Shown here piece after piece: positions 13,652-14,306 of a DNA stretch of 14,306 nt (position 1 is its first letter; each line of letters opens with the position of its first letter). The stretch lies in assembly GCA_964648005.1 (NCBI GenBank), contig CAZYKR010000094.1:1-14306 (forward strand), given 5' to 3'. Source of the stretch: JAGQTE01 sp964648005. GTDB taxonomy: Bacteria > Actinomycetota > Acidimicrobiia > Acidimicrobiales > Acidimicrobilacustridaceae. The notes beneath the pieces were generated by a model. That model was not told the DNA's origin. It ran no database searches and saw only the letters and a list, made by a program, of their open reading frames with translations. A program made the position numbers and the translations under genes.

Positions 13652-14306
13652 TCAGCCGCCGGGCGCGGTGCCGCGGCCTTCGACGGCGTCGATCTCGCTG
13701 CGGCGGTCGGCGACCCGGCCGTCCTGGTCGGCGAGGTCACCGCCATCGGCGCGGTCTGCCACCACCGCCACGGCGCCGAGCTGCGACGGCACCTCGACGT
13801 GCAGCTCGCCCGTCGCCTCGATCGCCACCCGGGCACCGGCGGCGAGGGCCACGTCCATCACGTGGCCGCCGACGGTGCGGACGTCGTCGACCGCGTGCAG
13901 ATGCCACCCGGGCACCTCCAGGCCACCCGTGCGGTCGGGGAAGCAGAAGCCGACCAAGGTGCCGCGCACGTCGGTCAGGTGATGCTCGGCCTGGTGGGCC
14001 ACGACGTCGCGCAGCGGCGGATACGGCGGATGCTGCCGGGCGACGCTGCGCACGACGAGGCGCTCGAAGGTGCCGTCGAGCCGCACCGCCAGCACCGGCG
14101 CGTCCGGGGCCAACCCCCGCACCGCCTCGGTGAGGGCGTCGAACGACACGCAGGCGCCGAGGGACGCCGTGATCGACGGCCGGAAGCGGCACACCACGGC
14201 GAACGGGGTGCGCACGTCGTCGGCGACCAGGTCCAGCGAGCCGTCGACGCGCGCCACATGGGCCACCCCGTCGACGACGATCAACTCGCCGTCGAGCCCG
14301 TCGAGG
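13652..14306 (-). CDS. Alpha-acetolactate decarboxylase, 5' end outside the window
   Basis: Decarboxylates (S)-2-acetolactate to (R)-acetoin; zinc enzyme. The reading frame is open to the window edge. It reads LDGLDGELIVVDG from 14305, matching the family's GLDGEM-x-VLDG with the catalytic Glu at 14287-14285; the TTG at 14284 is internal, so the gene starts beyond 14306. Roughly 30-40 N-terminal residues are missing, judged from the usual ~240-260 length. The zinc site is clear in PGWHLHAVDDVRTVGGHVMD, with the H-x-H pair (codons at 13903 and 13897) and the third His at 13864. GTLVGFCFP just before it is also typical. The C-terminal 30 residues are acidic and charged, probably a disordered tail. 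No acetolactate synthase or acetoin reductase is in view. It precedes the flavoprotein gene by 237 nt. Confidence 0.88.
   Translation of the reverse strand, partial: LDGLDGELIVVDGVAHVARVDGSLDLVADDVRTPFAVVCRFRPSITASLGACVSFDALTEAVRGLAPDAPVLAVRLDGTFERLVVRSVARQHPPYPPLRDVVAHQAEHHLTDVRGTLVGFCFPDRTGGLEVPGWHLHAVDDVRTVGGHVMDVALAAGARVAIEATGELHVEVPSQLGAVAVVADRADGGDLADQDGRVADRRSEIDAVEGRGTAPGG

Overview
The window is a high-GC, gene-dense stretch with almost no spacer DNA. It most likely comes from an actinobacterium. The gene content fits this: a MoxR / DUF58 / TgpA-like operon, a MenJ-like geranylgeranyl reductase, a YjbQ protein, and many first genes that start directly behind a TAnnnT -10 element with no ribosome binding site (leaderless mRNAs). 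A halohydrin dehalogenase would suit the class Acidimicrobiia, since HheG is known from Ilumatobacter. That placement is an inference; no rRNA or tRNA is present to confirm it. I see no mobile element, CRISPR array or RNA gene.

Layout. 53-757 (-) encodes pyridoxamine 5'-phosphate oxidase. It is divergent from a two-gene + unit, a halohydrin dehalogenase (859-1602) and a DinB-like protein (1641-2213). That unit converges on a - unit holding a SnoaL-like protein (2224-2637) and, upstream of it, a membrane-anchored 'metal-dependent hydrolase' (2672-3550) whose residues look like a di-iron site. Divergent from this is a long cysteine-desulfurase-like PLP enzyme (3604-5325, +). A - operon follows, transcribed from 9457 down to 5358: MoxR ATPase (broken by one missing base), DUF58 protein and a TgpA-like membrane protein. 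9577-9978 (+) is a YjbQ protein, convergent with a flavodoxin (9987-10472, -). Upstream of the flavodoxin on the - strand are a secreted GH5 endoglycoceramidase-like hydrolase (10575-12137), a geranylgeranyl-reductase-type flavoprotein (12179-13414) and an acetolactate decarboxylase cut by the window edge (13652-14306).

Main points of interest. (1) The SDR-like protein at 859 carries both motifs that define halohydrin dehalogenases, T-x4-[FY]-x-G and S-x12-Y-x3-R. It is co-transcribed with a DinB-fold protein that could be a thiol transferase, which suggests a halohydrin/epoxide handling cassette. (2) The TgpA-position membrane protein has no transglutaminase domain. Between its membrane segments it has a Gly-rich linker and an array of 18-residue calcium-binding-type repeats. 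(3) The MoxR gene of the same operon is frameshifted. (4) Six first genes share the same promoter-to-start geometry (-10, then 6-8 nt, then ATG/GTG), with near-identical motifs reused between genes. Genes inside operons have Shine-Dalgarno sequences or overlap the gene before them. (5) Two convergent gene pairs end in the same kind of inverted repeat, with both stop codons inside its arms.
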